Below, one piece after another: positions 8,501-16,823 of a DNA stretch of 49,184 nt (its first letter is position 1; every line of letters starts with the position of its first letter). The stretch spans positions 1 through 49,184 of the IMG/VR virus record IMGVR_UViG_3300027561_000001; one strand, 5' to 3'. This DNA is from a virus. Both the position numbers and the translations under genes were made by a program. The notes below the pieces were generated by a model. It did no database searches. It had not been told where the DNA came from and was given only the letters and a program-made list of their open reading frames with translations.

Positions 8501-10279
8501 CGGGCGACCGTCAACCGGCTGAAGAAGATCACCCCGGCGTCCGGCCCCGACGCCGCCGACTACAAGGCCGTCGACTTCCTGGCCAAAGGCCACGGACTCG
8601 ACCGAACCAAGGAGCTGCTCTACGACCTGTCCCGCCGGGGCCGGACGATGGATGCCCTGCGGGTCATCTTTCCGTTCGGCGAAGCCTGGTCCGAGGTCAT
8701 CACCCGCTGGTTCGGCTCGGGCCGCGCCGGGCAACCGCTCGGTCTGGTGTGGAAGAACCCGAAGACGATCCGCCGCTTCCAGCAGCTCATGCAGGGCGCC
8801 CGAGGCGAAGAGTTCGGCGAGTTCGCAGGCACCCCGATGGGCGTCGACCCCGAGACCGGCAAGCCGACCGGGACCGGCTTCTTCTTCCCCAACCAGTACG
8901 GCGAAGAGATATTCGCATGGCCCGGCACCGACATCCTCACCGACAAGCTGCTCGACGTGCCGATCCCGTTGACCGGCCGGGTGCAAGGTCTGTCGATGTT
9001 CGGGACGGTGATGCCCGGCCTCGGCCCCGTCGTGCAGATGCCGGTCGGCTGGTTCCTCCAGACCAAGCCGGGACCGCAGGCGTTCAAGGAGATGCTCAAC
9101 GACGTGCTCCAGTGGAAGCCACCCGTCGTGGGTGGGTTCACGGGCACGGTGCGAGAACAAATCCTGCCGTTCGGGTCGGTGGGCGCCGAGGACCAGTCGC
9201 AAATCTTCTCAGCGTGGTCCTACGTGCCGCCCTACATGAAGTCGCTCGGCCAGTTCGTGACCAACGGTGACGTGAACGGCAAGCAGTGGAACCAGTCGGT
9301 CATGGAAGTCATGGCCGCCAAGAAGGCCGAGGGCGGTTACGGCGATTCGGTCGAGGAAACCAACCGGCTCGTCGATGACTCCCGCAAGTCGGCCCGCTGG
9401 TTCTACCTCATCAAGGGACTCGCGGGTGGGGTGGCTCCGGCGGCCCCCGACGGTGAGTGGATGCTGGAGACCAAGAACGGCCAGGCCCTTCGGGCGTCGG
9501 CACTGGCCGAGGTGCTCCAGACGATGCGCGAAGACGACTTCGACACCGCTGACCAACGCTTCATGGAGCTGTACGGGCCGGACGTGATGACGGTTCTATC
9601 GACCCCGATGACGACCTCGACGATCTACTCGGTGCCGACCACCAGTGAGGGTGTCGCCTGGGTGATGGCGAACCCGGGAATCGAAGACAAGTTGCCCAAC
9701 GTTTACGGCTTCTTCGCACCCGAGGGCGGCGAAGAGGACTTCACGATCTACAACGACTACTTCCGCAAGGGTGAGGCGATCCGGCTGTCCCCCGAGAACT
9801 GGGGTCGAATGCTCAACCACACCAAGGGCAACGTCGCCTACCGCCAGTACGTCGAGGAGGTAGGCGACCAGGAGAACACCAAGGTCGGCAAGGCGTACCT
9901 GAAGATGCGCCGCGAGGAGCTGTGGGACCAGTACCCGGGGTGGCGCGACGAGCGGGGCAAGCTCAACAAGGCTCCCGACCGCACGTTCATCGACGAGGCA
10001 TACCGGGCGCTCGACATCCCTGCGATCCGCCGCACCGACGCCGGCCAAGGGCTAGCGAAGTACTTGGAGGCCCGGGACGAAGTGGCCGCCTTCGCCGAGC
10101 GCGAAGGGTACGCCTGGCCCGGCACGTCGCAGGCGATGCTCCCTGGTCGCTTATACCTCGACGAACGGGCTCGCGACATCATCGACGAGCACCCGCAGTT
10201 CAAGAAGCTCTACGACTACATCCTGTCGCGCGAGACCGAGGAGTTGGAGGAGGTGGCCGGTGCCCAGGGAGAGGGATGA
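5504..10279 (+). CDS. Giant virion protein, putative internal/ejection protein (1591 residues)
   Basis: The largest gene in the window, starting at GTG 5504 inside the previous stop. No catalytic domain is recognised. The protein is mostly soluble and rich in charged residues, with a distinctive block near residues 700-730 (RIAWPIRVIGEEQVRMAVAG) and aromatic- and Pro-rich stretches in the last third (SAWSYVPPYMKSLGQF). Size and place between portal and a peptidoglycan hydrolase resemble internal virion proteins that short-tailed phages eject to build a channel across the envelope. That role is inferred; a multidomain minor head protein is the main alternative. It overlaps the next gene by 20 bases. 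Confidence 0.65.
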   Translation: MIFDDVFGELSAVSAYESRKRRAQEVAKAIHPAHVVALNNAADRWPYMTPDAAMGATRTNRTLANETFEMLGELSTKRWMRDHPAGIGYGQPLTTPQMRRARTRSANLRAQANQGINYATMQAQRGAEASQTKELRDLDLLTDEGELRSPVPLEELEAYSKQGVRLDPRIQKFREITEMLAGGQNGEWQEVPFVLPEGGAGRYRPPVEGGEGGFFRPEPGVEGANVLQALGRLGGRVGNIRLPQLQLPGAGPSPGELTRQTAGPSSVQDVVRTGSMAMDFPVQEAVGQFRNAYGWAHGKDVSWAEPQSDFLIQMQTGKEAGNGFLVDLESEVAKERRRREAERGQIHGHNISVGRWVADALPFAPDTKPWMLMSGIVDLGVQTADPTAAALGAAGKAGRARDLFANPELYEKAGLYAGLRRTFAGPDVAKALNSDRGARAVSWLTEHTDPYEIWAGLNRKVNNDVAVRLADTRSAADTRRILETELGKGGLRAPSTFYGAGIDPLTGQGLLHGTPVKRPKVMPIRGPIEADDGDLIGREIEAFLHNAGGTDEEIAKHVGGVMRAGKSRERLNASIRDALRATDGILARGGIDDPVLRSELTRLHASATEEGSKTWIDLTTAQRQTDDIINVGGDAVEDLPVRLYNEYAPKYLKLPDARRIRRLVSDHERTMMLVAKQSGEAKGELRWPIAALEAIQNEIWKPVMLATRIAWPIRVIGEEQVRMAVAGYDSMFNHPVSFLAGAIGKKKGEGIADNFLREAASQTGAITRAHGHWIERAVANGRRKTYTKGPHEARAYRRALASETARLANDPIASEVAKAESLDDVKEWFKRGAGQKFHGDLVKEDPRRFGTPEQADAYIEGVERRIRQQTGGHEDMLEAVRTGKFRGSSIIDEQGNLDKDVLKGIDEIIPEYGPAKIVGDEWHSLRDTQDLKGLVQSWDRTVDKAFGWLMTYETNWLSRVPTFSQSYWQEAERLLPHADEAAKQRAIATAERWIAGPDRRATVNRLKKITPASGPDAADYKAVDFLAKGHGLDRTKELLYDLSRRGRTMDALRVIFPFGEAWSEVITRWFGSGRAGQPLGLVWKNPKTIRRFQQLMQGARGEEFGEFAGTPMGVDPETGKPTGTGFFFPNQYGEEIFAWPGTDILTDKLLDVPIPLTGRVQGLSMFGTVMPGLGPVVQMPVGWFLQTKPGPQAFKEMLNDVLQWKPPVVGGFTGTVREQILPFGSVGAEDQSQIFSAWSYVPPYMKSLGQFVTNGDVNGKQWNQSVMEVMAAKKAEGGYGDSVEETNRLVDDSRKSARWFYLIKGLAGGVAPAAPDGEWMLETKNGQALRASALAEVLQTMREDDFDTADQRFMELYGPDVMTVLSTPMTTSTIYSVPTTSEGVAWVMANPGIEDKLPNVYGFFAPEGGEEDFTIYNDYFRKGEAIRLSPENWGRMLNHTKGNVAYRQYVEEVGDQENTKVGKAYLKMRREELWDQYPGWRDERGKLNKAPDRTFIDEAYRALDIPAIRRTDAGQGLAKYLEARDEVAAFAEREGYAWPGTSQAMLPGRLYLDERARDIIDEHPQFKKLYDYILSRETEELEEVAGAQGEG

Positions 10280-11150
10280 CTTCGTTAGCCGAGTCGGCAA
10301 CGTCTTCGGCGGCAGCAAGGTCACGAGCGGCGGCGGTGGGGCCTCGACGTTCGAGCAGTTCGTGCAGCAGTTCGGCGGCGGTGAAGAAGACGGCGGCACT
10401 ACCGACCGCCGAGCGGCCCGCCCCTACGGTGGTGAACGGCTGCCGAAGGTACCGCTGGCCTCCTACGCCCACGGCTACTCCTACGCCCAGGGCCGCTATC
10501 CGGGCGGGGTGCCCCGCTACTTCGACGGTGCCGACATGCTCCCCGCCGGGCTGCCACCCCACAACATCGCCGCCCTCCAGCGGATGATGGTCGACTCCGG
10601 CCTGCTCAAGAACCCCCGCTATGGGTTCTGGGACGAGGAATCCCAGGATGCCTACCGCCAAGCCCTGCACGAATCGAACCAGAAAGGCACCGACGTGCAG
10701 ACGCTGCTCGCCACCTACAGCGAAGTAGCCGCCGCCGCTGAAGCCGAAGCCCGTGGTCCGTTCGTGGCCCCGGCCCTGGAGATCAAGACCCACAACCCGA
10801 AGGATCTCGACGCGGTGTTCCGCAAGTCGGTCATCGAGCTGCTCGGTGAAGGCTGGTCGCAGGCCGACATCGAGCGGGCGCGTAACGCCTACATCGCCGA
10901 AGAGACCCGCATCCAGACCGACGCCCAGATGCAGCAGATCGAACGGTTGCGCCAGGAGTACGAGTACAAGGGCGGTGGTCCGGCGCCGACGATCGACAAG
11001 ACCACCGAAGTCGTCATCCGTGACCCCAACCTCTACATCGAGGACGAAGCCAAGCGCCGCGACCCCGCTGGCTACCAGGCCACCCAGATCGCCGAAGACT
11101 TCGCCCCGGCGTTCTTCCAGGCACTCCAGGGTTACGGAGGCGGACGCTGA
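10260..11150 (+). CDS. Putative internal virion protein (296 residues)
   Basis: Starts at GTG 10260 behind a strong ribosome site (GGAGGAGG) inside the end of the giant gene and stops on the ATG of the cell-wall hydrolase. Gly-rich disordered N-terminus, then a motif like a peptidoglycan-binding repeat (ALQRMMVDSGLLKNPRYGFW, residues about 106-125), then a helical C-terminal half. The middle segment suggests attachment to cell wall or to the neighbouring hydrolase; this is inference. Confidence 0.6.
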   Translation: MPRERDDFVSRVGNVFGGSKVTSGGGGASTFEQFVQQFGGGEEDGGTTDRRAARPYGGERLPKVPLASYAHGYSYAQGRYPGGVPRYFDGADMLPAGLPPHNIAALQRMMVDSGLLKNPRYGFWDEESQDAYRQALHESNQKGTDVQTLLATYSEVAAAAEAEARGPFVAPALEIKTHNPKDLDAVFRKSVIELLGEGWSQADIERARNAYIAEETRIQTDAQMQQIERLRQEYEYKGGGPAPTIDKTTEVVIRDPNLYIEDEAKRRDPAGYQATQIAEDFAPAFFQALQGYGGGR

Positions 11151-12196
11151 TGGGCGGGCTCGACGGCGTCGCCCCGGCACTGGCGGGCGCCTTCCTGCGG
11201 ATGCAGGCCGCAGCCTCTCAGGCCGGCTACAGCATCGGGGTCGGCTCAGGCTACCGCGACTCGGCATCGCAAGCCCGGCTCCGTAGAGAGCACTGCTGCA
11301 ATGACCCCAACAGCTCCAAGTGCGGCTGCGGACCGCCGACTGCCCCTGTCGGCCGCTCCAACCACCAACATGGTCTCGCCATCGACGTAGCAGCTACACC
11401 CGCCGCCAAGCGCTGGCTTGGTCAGAACGCCTCCAAGTTCGGGCTCCATCTCCCCGTGAGCGGCGAGGACTGGCACATCGAGCTGATGGGCTCCGACGGT
11501 GCCTGGCATGGCCAGGGCGCCCAGCAGATGGGGGCTGTCGGTCTCGACCTCAACTGGCTCGGCCAGGCCCAGTCCCCCGAGGAAGCCCAGGACCAGAAGG
11601 TCGCGAGCATCATGGACGCGATCACGGGTGCTCAGCGCGAAGAGCTGATGGCCACGCCGGAGGCGAACGTGCTGGCCACCCCTGTGTCGCCGGAGTTGGC
11701 TGCTCCCACTGCCCCCCAGTTGGGCTCTCCGGGCTCACCAGGCGAGGCACAGCAGACGATCCGCATGGAGACCTCCACCATCCCTGGCGCCCCCGGGGCG
11801 CCTGCGGCTGGCGGCCAATGGCAGGGCAAGGTGCCACCGCCCGGCTACGTGCCGCCCGGTGAAGGTGTCGGCCGTTGGCGCCCCATCATGGAAGCGGCGC
11901 TGCGCTACGCGGGCATCAACCCGACCCCCGAGCTGGTCAACCTGGGCTTACGGCGTATGGGTCAGGAGTCCTCGGGTAACCCGACGGCGGTCAACAACTG
12001 GGACATCAATGCCAAGCGTGGCGACCCCTCCAAGGGGCTCATGCAGAACATCGGTTCCGCTTTCCCTGAACGCGCGCGCGAGCTTACGAACAGGGGGATC
12101 TTCGACGGATTCGCGAACATCGTCGCCTCGATCCGCTACACGGTCGGGCGGTACGGCAGCCTCCAGAAGGGTTGGGGTCGCTCAGGCGGATACTAG
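11150..12196 (+). CDS. Virion-associated peptidoglycan hydrolase (M15/VanY-like peptidase plus lytic transglycosylase)
   Basis: Two predicted cell-wall-cutting domains joined by a Pro/Ala-rich linker. Residues about 25-112 match the M15 D,D-carboxypeptidase family: GSGYRD, then S70-x-H72-x-x-G75 with D79 (SNHQHGLAID) and E106-D-W-H109 as the usual zinc ligands and general base. Residues about 255-345 resemble a soluble lytic transglycosylase, with the catalytic Glu in RMGQESSGNP and the SKGLMQN signature. Both act on peptidoglycan, which fits local wall opening during DNA entry, distinct from the amidase endolysin at 24597. Three Cys cluster at residues 49-60 and may form disulfides or bind metal. 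Confidence 0.8.
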   Translation: MGGLDGVAPALAGAFLRMQAAASQAGYSIGVGSGYRDSASQARLRREHCCNDPNSSKCGCGPPTAPVGRSNHQHGLAIDVAATPAAKRWLGQNASKFGLHLPVSGEDWHIELMGSDGAWHGQGAQQMGAVGLDLNWLGQAQSPEEAQDQKVASIMDAITGAQREELMATPEANVLATPVSPELAAPTAPQLGSPGSPGEAQQTIRMETSTIPGAPGAPAAGGQWQGKVPPPGYVPPGEGVGRWRPIMEAALRYAGINPTPELVNLGLRRMGQESSGNPTAVNNWDINAKRGDPSKGLMQNIGSAFPERARELTNRGIFDGFANIVASIRYTVGRYGSLQKGWGRSGGY

Positions 12197-12198
12197 AT

Positions 12199-13089
12199 AT
12201 GGCCACTCTCCAAGAACGCGTAGCCGAGCGGTACCCCGACCTTCTACCGCTGCTCAACCATCCCCAGGTCGGGCCTCTGCTCCGGCAGGCAGTCGACCTC
12301 AACAACCCGATCTCCGAAGGTTCGTTCATGTCGAAGCTGCGGGCCACCTCGTGGTTCCGCGGCCAGTCGGCGTCGGCCCGCAACTGGTGGATCACCTCTG
12401 CTATGGACCCCGGGGAGGCAGCCCAGCAGCGCCGCCTCGGGCAGGAGTCGATCGTCGCCCGGATGCGCCAACTGGGCGTCGTCGGCACCCAAGCCGAGAT
12501 CCGAACGATCCGCGAACAGATGCTCCGGCAGGGCCTCACCCCCGACGACTTCTGGGTCACGAACGCCATCATGAAGCTGACGGCGAAAGGTGGCCGGGCC
12601 GACATTGGTGCTTGGACGACGACCGCCACTCAACTGCGGGCAATCGCCGAAGGCGACTACTTCAAGGTCCTTCCCCCCGAGACGACTCGCAAGTGGACCG
12701 GGTGGATCATCACTGGCCAGCGCAGCGTCGAAGACTTCCAGGCCGCGATCAACATAGAAGCCACGAAGCGGTTCCCGCACATGGCCGAGCAACTCAAGAC
12801 CGGGATGACCGTCCGCGACGTGGTAGCACCCTGGGTGGAGATTTACGCCAACGAGTTCGACACGACCCCCGACGCGATCATGGCCTCGATGCGTAAGCAC
12901 GCGGGTACTCCGTCTCGGCAACTGCTCGGCATCAAGGACCCGAAGACCGGCCAGACCAGGATGCCCACCGAGCCCGAAGCCGTGAGGATCGCGCGCAGCC
13001 AACCACAGTGGGCAGAGACCACTAACGGTAAGCAGATGCAGAACGAGTGGGGGTCGACCATCCTTCGAGCCTTCGGAAAGCGGGTCTGA
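12199..13089 (+). CDS. Putative virion protein (296 residues)
   Basis: ATG at 12199, two bases after the hydrolase stop; an upstream in-frame ATG at 12172 would overlap and is less likely. The N-terminus (LQERVAERYPDLLPLLNHP) and the segment MSKLRATSWFRGQ are helical, and most of the protein looks alpha-helical without membrane segments. With the next gene it forms a pair of similar-length helical proteins in the ejection-protein region. No family recognised. Confidence 0.6.
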   Translation: MATLQERVAERYPDLLPLLNHPQVGPLLRQAVDLNNPISEGSFMSKLRATSWFRGQSASARNWWITSAMDPGEAAQQRRLGQESIVARMRQLGVVGTQAEIRTIREQMLRQGLTPDDFWVTNAIMKLTAKGGRADIGAWTTTATQLRAIAEGDYFKVLPPETTRKWTGWIITGQRSVEDFQAAINIEATKRFPHMAEQLKTGMTVRDVVAPWVEIYANEFDTTPDAIMASMRKHAGTPSRQLLGIKDPKTGQTRMPTEPEAVRIARSQPQWAETTNGKQMQNEWGSTILRAFGKRV

Positions 13090-13931
13090 TGGCTTACACG
13101 CTCCCGACCGTCAAGGCGTTGCTGGACCGTTACGGGCTGGGGTCGCTCGCCGAATGGGCGACCGGAGTCATCATCGACGACATGAGCGAGGACGAGTTCC
13201 AGAACCTCCTCTACGACCGGCCCGAGTTCAAGGCCGCGTTCCCCGAGATCGAAGGCCGCCAGCAACGGGCCAAGCAGCTCGGCATCTCGATGACGCCGAT
13301 CTCGCCGGAGGATGTCATCTCCTACCGGTCGGGCTACCGGCAACTGCTGCGCTCCTACAGCGTCCCGCCCAACCTGTGGGACTCGAACGCTGACATCGCC
13401 GAGCAGATCATCGGGGACAAGTCGCTCGACGAGATCAACGCCGGTCTGGAGCTGGTGTCGAAGCGGGTGCATCTAGCGGCCCCCGAGGTGCGATCCATGT
13501 TCGACGAGCTGACCGGCAACAACGGCGACACGGCACTCTTCTTGATGTTCCTCAACCCGACCCAAGCCCCAGCCGCCCTGGAGGAGATGGTCGAGCAAGC
13601 GGAGATCGGTGGGGCTGCCCGCCGCTTCGGCTTCAACCCGACGCGTGACCGCATCGAGCAGTTGGCGCTCTACAACATCGACTACGGGCAGGCGACCGAA
13701 GGCTTTGCCCAGCTCGACGAGGTGCGGGGTCTGTTCGACGAGTCGCTGTTCGAGAACGTCGACTACAGCGCCGAAGAAGAGGGCGCCTCCGCGGTGTTCG
13801 GCGTCGGTGGTGGGGCGGCCGAGAAGCTCAAGCAGCGGGCCGAGACCCGTACCGCCCAGACCGCGGGCGGCAGCGGTGGTCTCCAGGAAGAGCGCGGCGC
13901 CACCTCACTCGGTGGGGCGGGACGCAGGTAG
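13089..13931 (+). CDS. Putative virion protein (280 residues)
   Basis: ATG 13089 overlaps the previous stop. Helical acidic protein whose N-terminus (YTLPTVKALLDRYGLGSLAE) and a segment resembling FLxxLRxTxWYR-type repeats of ejection proteins (YRQLLRSYSVPPNLWDSNAD) echo the preceding gene, so the two may be distant paralogues. The C-terminal 50 residues are Gly, Ala and Arg rich and disordered. A 28-base gap holding GGAGGT follows. Confidence 0.6.
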   Translation: MAYTLPTVKALLDRYGLGSLAEWATGVIIDDMSEDEFQNLLYDRPEFKAAFPEIEGRQQRAKQLGISMTPISPEDVISYRSGYRQLLRSYSVPPNLWDSNADIAEQIIGDKSLDEINAGLELVSKRVHLAAPEVRSMFDELTGNNGDTALFLMFLNPTQAPAALEEMVEQAEIGGAARRFGFNPTRDRIEQLALYNIDYGQATEGFAQLDEVRGLFDESLFENVDYSAEEEGASAVFGVGGGAAEKLKQRAETRTAQTAGGSGGLQEERGATSLGGAGRR

Positions 13932-13959
13932 TAACGTCAAATTGACCCAGGGAGGTCAG

Positions 13960-14169
13960 ATGGCATCCAAGGCAATGATCGGCAAGACGAAGGCCAAGAG
14001 CCCGAAGGCGGCCAACTCGACGGCCCCCAACGTTCACCCGGATGGCCAGTCTGGCTCCGGGGTACGGGTGACACCGGGTGCCGGCGGCGCCGGTCGTATC
14101 GGCCCCGACCACTGCACCTCGACGGGGGGTGCGGCCAACGTCACAGAAGGGGCCTACGGGCATGGCTGA
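13960..14169 (+). CDS. Small basic/Gly-rich protein
   Basis: 69 residues from ATG 13960, with GGAGGT at 13951-13956. The N-terminus is Lys/Ala rich (MASKAMIGKTKAKSPKAANS), the rest Gly/Pro rich with one Cys. No domain is recognised. The C-terminus YGHG resembles the end of the basic protein at 4306 (KTYGH). It overlaps the next gene by 8 bases. Confidence 0.6.
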   Translation: MASKAMIGKTKAKSPKAANSTAPNVHPDGQSGSGVRVTPGAGGAGRIGPDHCTSTGGAANVTEGAYGHG

Positions 14170-14500
14170 GAGCAAGACGACAGCACAAGAGAAGACCGCC
14201 GCCGTCAAGGACCGCCAAGAGGCATCCGCCAAGCGGCAGGCCGACGAGCAGGACAAGGCCGCGAAGCTGGGCAAATCGGTCGATTCGGGCAAGGTCACCG
14301 TCGTGCTGCGCGACGAGTCTGACCAGACCGCGTACGACGTGAAGCAGTTGGTCGCCGAACTGGGTGGGACCACCAAGTCCGAAGCCAAGGGCAAGCTCAC
14401 GGTGGAGCTGCCCGATGAGTCGGAACGAGGCACCGGCGCTCACCGGCAGAAGGTCGTCGCCGGGCTCGCCGCGTCTCCGCTGGTGGAAGAAGTCGAGTGA
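14162..14500 (+). CDS. Charged coiled-coil protein (112 residues)
   Basis: Starts at ATG 14162. The first 50 residues are a Lys/Glu/Gln/Ala-rich predicted coiled coil (QEKTAAVKDRQEASAKRQAD). The second half looks like a small alpha/beta fold (KVTVVLRDESDQTAYDVKQL). Role unknown; it lies in the virion gene run. The stop overlaps the 11-codon reading frame at 14500. Confidence 0.6.
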   Translation: MAESKTTAQEKTAAVKDRQEASAKRQADEQDKAAKLGKSVDSGKVTVVLRDESDQTAYDVKQLVAELGGTTKSEAKGKLTVELPDESERGTGAHRQKVVAGLAASPLVEEVE

Positions 14501-14535
14501 TGCCCCGAGGCACAAAGAAGCATGGAGGGTACTGA
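14500..14535 (+). CDS. 11-residue micro reading frame between coupled genes
   Basis: ATG 14500 overlaps the previous stop and its TGA overlaps the next ATG (TGATG at both ends). The product would be MPRGTKKHGGY, basic like its neighbours. It carries GGAGG close to the next start, so its main purpose may be to pass ribosomes on by coupling. Whether the peptide itself matters is unknown. Confidence 0.35.
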   Translation: MPRGTKKHGGY

Positions 14536-14732
14536 TGACCACCCGCAGGGCAGTCGAGGCGTCCTCTGAGCGGTCTGTCGGCGATGGGATCATCGACACC
14601 CGAGATCAGCCCACTTCGGTAGGCCGAGGGACCAGGGAAGACGGCAGCGGATCTACGACGCCGCACAACCGGGCGGCTCGTGCCGGCGAGGGGCCGGTGC
14701 CTGACCGACAGTTGAACATCCGGACCAGATAG
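14535..14732 (+). CDS. Small hydrophilic protein (65 residues)
   Basis: ATG 14535 with GGAGGG just upstream. Polar, Arg- and Gly-rich and probably disordered; no family recognised. Followed after 12 bases by the next virion gene. Confidence 0.55.
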   Translation: MTTRRAVEASSERSVGDGIIDTRDQPTSVGRGTREDGSGSTTPHNRAARAGEGPVPDRQLNIRTR

Positions 14733-14744
14733 GGGCGCCGACGC

Positions 14745-15521
14745 GTGGCGGACGACATTCTCTACTCCGAGGGCAGGCTCATTACTCGGAGGAGTCCTCC
14801 TGTCGGGGGTCTGCTGCTGCCCCACCCGCTGCTGTTCTGGCAGCATCCGACCGCGGTCACGGTCCCCAACAACGCGTGGACGCCGTTCCCGTTCAACACG
14901 ATCCGGTCACAGACAGGCACATGGTCTACCTACACGGCCGCGTCGACCACGATCGCTGCTGGCTCTGACGCCCAGGCGCTACCGCAGGGCACGATCAACG
15001 TCGCCTCGAACGTCGCCTTTTCGTCGACGGGCTATCTAGTCATCACGATCGGCGGCACTGACCGCATCGTGCGCTACACCGGCAAGTCCGGCACCACCCA
15101 ATTCACCGGCTGCACGCTGGGTGTGGGCACCATGGGCACCGGCAACCCGGTGGCCCAGGCTCAGGTAACGTTCAATCCGATCACGAACTCGGTGGCCGCG
15201 GCAGTCGCCGAGGTGGCATGGGCGAGCAACGCGACCGGACTGCGAGGCATCCGGTTCCGCTTCATGGACGGCACCTTCAACTTTCCGGGTGGCACGGTAG
15301 TCATCCCCGCGGTGGCAGCCACCGACCCCCTACTCCACACTCAGAGCTTCGAGCAGCCCGCGACACTGCCGGCGGCAGTGCCGAGTACGCCGCTGACCGG
15401 GACCGTTGTCGAGGTCTACCAGTCTTCGGGCGGCAACCTCGACGTGCCCTTCACCAATGACCTTGCCCAGCCCCGGCTAGTGGCGATAAACGGCGGCTCA
15501 TTCACAGGGACCTCGTACTGA
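14745..15521 (+). CDS. Beta-rich virion protein (258 residues)
   Basis: Starts at GTG 14745. Rich in Thr, Ser, Gly and Val, with alternating hydrophobic residues typical of beta-sandwich capsid-decoration or tail proteins (TGYLVITIGGTDRIVRYTGK, residues about 97-116). Ends in GGSFTGTSY. No enzymatic motif. Downstream, in another frame, a short Pro/Thr-rich frame (QPTFTDAAGKPWTMTAPAII) ends at 15599 and could be a decayed or shifted extension. Structural role inferred from composition and location. Confidence 0.6.
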   Translation: MADDILYSEGRLITRRSPPVGGLLLPHPLLFWQHPTAVTVPNNAWTPFPFNTIRSQTGTWSTYTAASTTIAAGSDAQALPQGTINVASNVAFSSTGYLVITIGGTDRIVRYTGKSGTTQFTGCTLGVGTMGTGNPVAQAQVTFNPITNSVAAAVAEVAWASNATGLRGIRFRFMDGTFNFPGGTVVIPAVAATDPLLHTQSFEQPATLPAAVPSTPLTGTVVEVYQSSGGNLDVPFTNDLAQPRLVAINGGSFTGTSY

Positions 15522-15832
15522 CTCGGCAGCCGACCTTCACCGACGCAGCCGGTAAGCCCTGGACGATGACCGCGCCCGCCATCATCGGCGTGGCCTGATT
15601 CCCGCTCCTGACACGGCAGCGGGCTATCATGCGCGCTCATGGAGTTCGGCCCTATTCGGCCCTTGCGATCACAAGGCGTGCTGTCTGGGTGTGCTGGGCA
15701 ACATCTTCCCGAAGGGCGTCGCCAGCCCTGAGGAGTAGCAGCCCTCCGCTATGACCGGCGGCGGGCGATGGCAGATGGGTCAACACCTACCCATCACCCT
15801 CGGATGGGCAGAGCCGGACAGAGGAGAACTCA
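15522..15832 (+). other. Gap of 311 bases without a convincing gene
   Basis: Holds an inverted repeat CCCGCT/AGCGGG at about 15601-15623, possibly a weak terminator, a few short open frames without ribosome sites, and the alternative hairpin pair near 15774-15808 just before the scaffold candidate. This is the longest gene-free stretch in the rightward virion region and may separate two transcription units. Confidence 0.5.
15774..15808 (+). promoter_or_regulatory. Two mutually exclusive hairpins before the capsid genes
   Basis: GATGGGT (15774-15780) can pair with ACCCATC (15789-15795), or the same ACCCATC can pair with GATGGG (15803-15808). Only one stem can form at a time, as in attenuator leaders. 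The unit sits 25 bases before the GTG at 15833 and ends near the ribosome site GAGGAG. A regulatory role is inferred only from this geometry. Confidence 0.35.
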
Positions 15833-16123
15833 GTGTCAGACCAGAGCCAGGAGGCTCAGGAAGAGCCTCGGCCTGACTCCGACCGCCTAGATCAAGTGCG
15901 GGCCTGGGGTGAGCGCAACGAGAAGCGAGCCAAGGAAGCCGAAGAGCGGATCATCGAGCTTCGGCAGACGATCGCAACCTCCGCGATTCGTGCAGCGGGC
16001 GCACCGCCCGACTCATGGACCGAGAAGGTCGTGATGGCCGCCGTCGAGCGCGACAGCATCTCCGATCCCGACGACATCGCCGCGTTGGTCAGAGTCGTCC
16101 AAGCCGAGAACCGAGGAGCATGA
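15833..16123 (+). CDS. Putative scaffolding protein or coiled-coil head factor
   Basis: 96 residues from GTG 15833, preceded by AGAGGAGAAC. Very acidic N-terminus (SDQSQEAQEEPRPDSD), then a strong predicted coiled coil (QVRAWGERNEKRAKEAEERI), then a helical end. Small size, charge and position two genes before the major capsid protein fit a scaffold, but no family is recognised. Confidence 0.5.
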   Translation: MSDQSQEAQEEPRPDSDRLDQVRAWGERNEKRAKEAEERIIELRQTIATSAIRAAGAPPDSWTEKVVMAAVERDSISDPDDIAALVRVVQAENRGA

Positions 16124-16524
16124 TGCCCCCCATCGACCTGAGCAAGTTGCGTGAAGACGCCCAGAAACTCGCGGCACCACCGCGTACGCCTGCACCGGGC
16201 GAAGTCCTGGAAGACCCCGCCGCCGACCAGCGGCGCCAACTCCAGGATGCCCGAGGGGCTTTGCACGCTGAGACATTTGCTCCTGGCCAGGAACCGGTAG
16301 CCGATCCCATCGACCAAGCCCTCCATGCTGGTGCCCAGTTTCCGCGTGGTTCCGACCAGGCGATGCAGGCGTACCTCGGTCCCATCCTTGAGGCCGCCCA
16401 TGCAGGAGATCCTCGGGTTGCAGCCACCGGTGTCGTCGACAGCGACATCAACAGGCAGTGGTCCGAGGCGGCACACGCTCGTCAGATCGCCAACCGGAAC
16501 GAGTCAGGCGCCGCCCACCGATGA
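16120..16524 (+). CDS. Small head-region protein (134 residues)
   Basis: Start at ATG 16120 overlapping the previous stop (ATGATG; the second ATG at 16123 is the alternative). Hydrophilic and helical, with Pro-rich linkers and many Ala, Gln and Asp. No domain recognised. It may be part of a split scaffold with the preceding gene. It overlaps the next start by four bases. Confidence 0.55.
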   Translation: MMPPIDLSKLREDAQKLAAPPRTPAPGEVLEDPAADQRRQLQDARGALHAETFAPGQEPVADPIDQALHAGAQFPRGSDQAMQAYLGPILEAAHAGDPRVAATGVVDSDINRQWSEAAHARQIANRNESGAAHR

Positions 16525-16817
16525 TCCACCCTCCCGACTGCGATTGTGATGCCTACGCCTGCGTGCTCCGACGCAAAGGCATCGGGTTCAGCTACGACGC
16601 CACACCCACACATCGGGCTCGGCGGCCGTGGCGCCCGAAGGTCAACTGCTCGTGGGAGGCAGGGATCGCCGGTGAGCACCGACCTGGCGGCTTCTTCTCA
16701 CCCTTCCGGGGTGAGGACAGCCTGCGGCCGATCCACCTGAAGGAAGCGGCCGAACGTCGACGCGAGTTCTCTGAAGTCAGGCGACGCCAGATCCAAGGGC
16801 CTGCTCTTCAGGAGTAA
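16521..16817 (+). CDS. Small Cys-containing protein before the capsid gene
   Basis: 98 residues from ATG 16521 (ATGA overlap). The N-terminus PPDCDCDAYACVLRRKGIGF has three closely spaced Cys, possibly metal binding, and the C-terminal third is a charged helix (EAAERRREFSEVRRRQIQG). It ends just before the major capsid gene. Role unknown. Confidence 0.55.
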   Translation: MIHPPDCDCDAYACVLRRKGIGFSYDATPTHRARRPWRPKVNCSWEAGIAGEHRPGGFFSPFRGEDSLRPIHLKEAAERRREFSEVRRRQIQGPALQE

Positions 16818-16823
16818 CCCCTC

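Noticed and set aside
15522-15600. Possible frameshifted extension of the virion gene ending at 15521
   Set aside because: The downstream frame is only about 26 codons and no slippery site is seen at the stop, so it is mentioned but not called.
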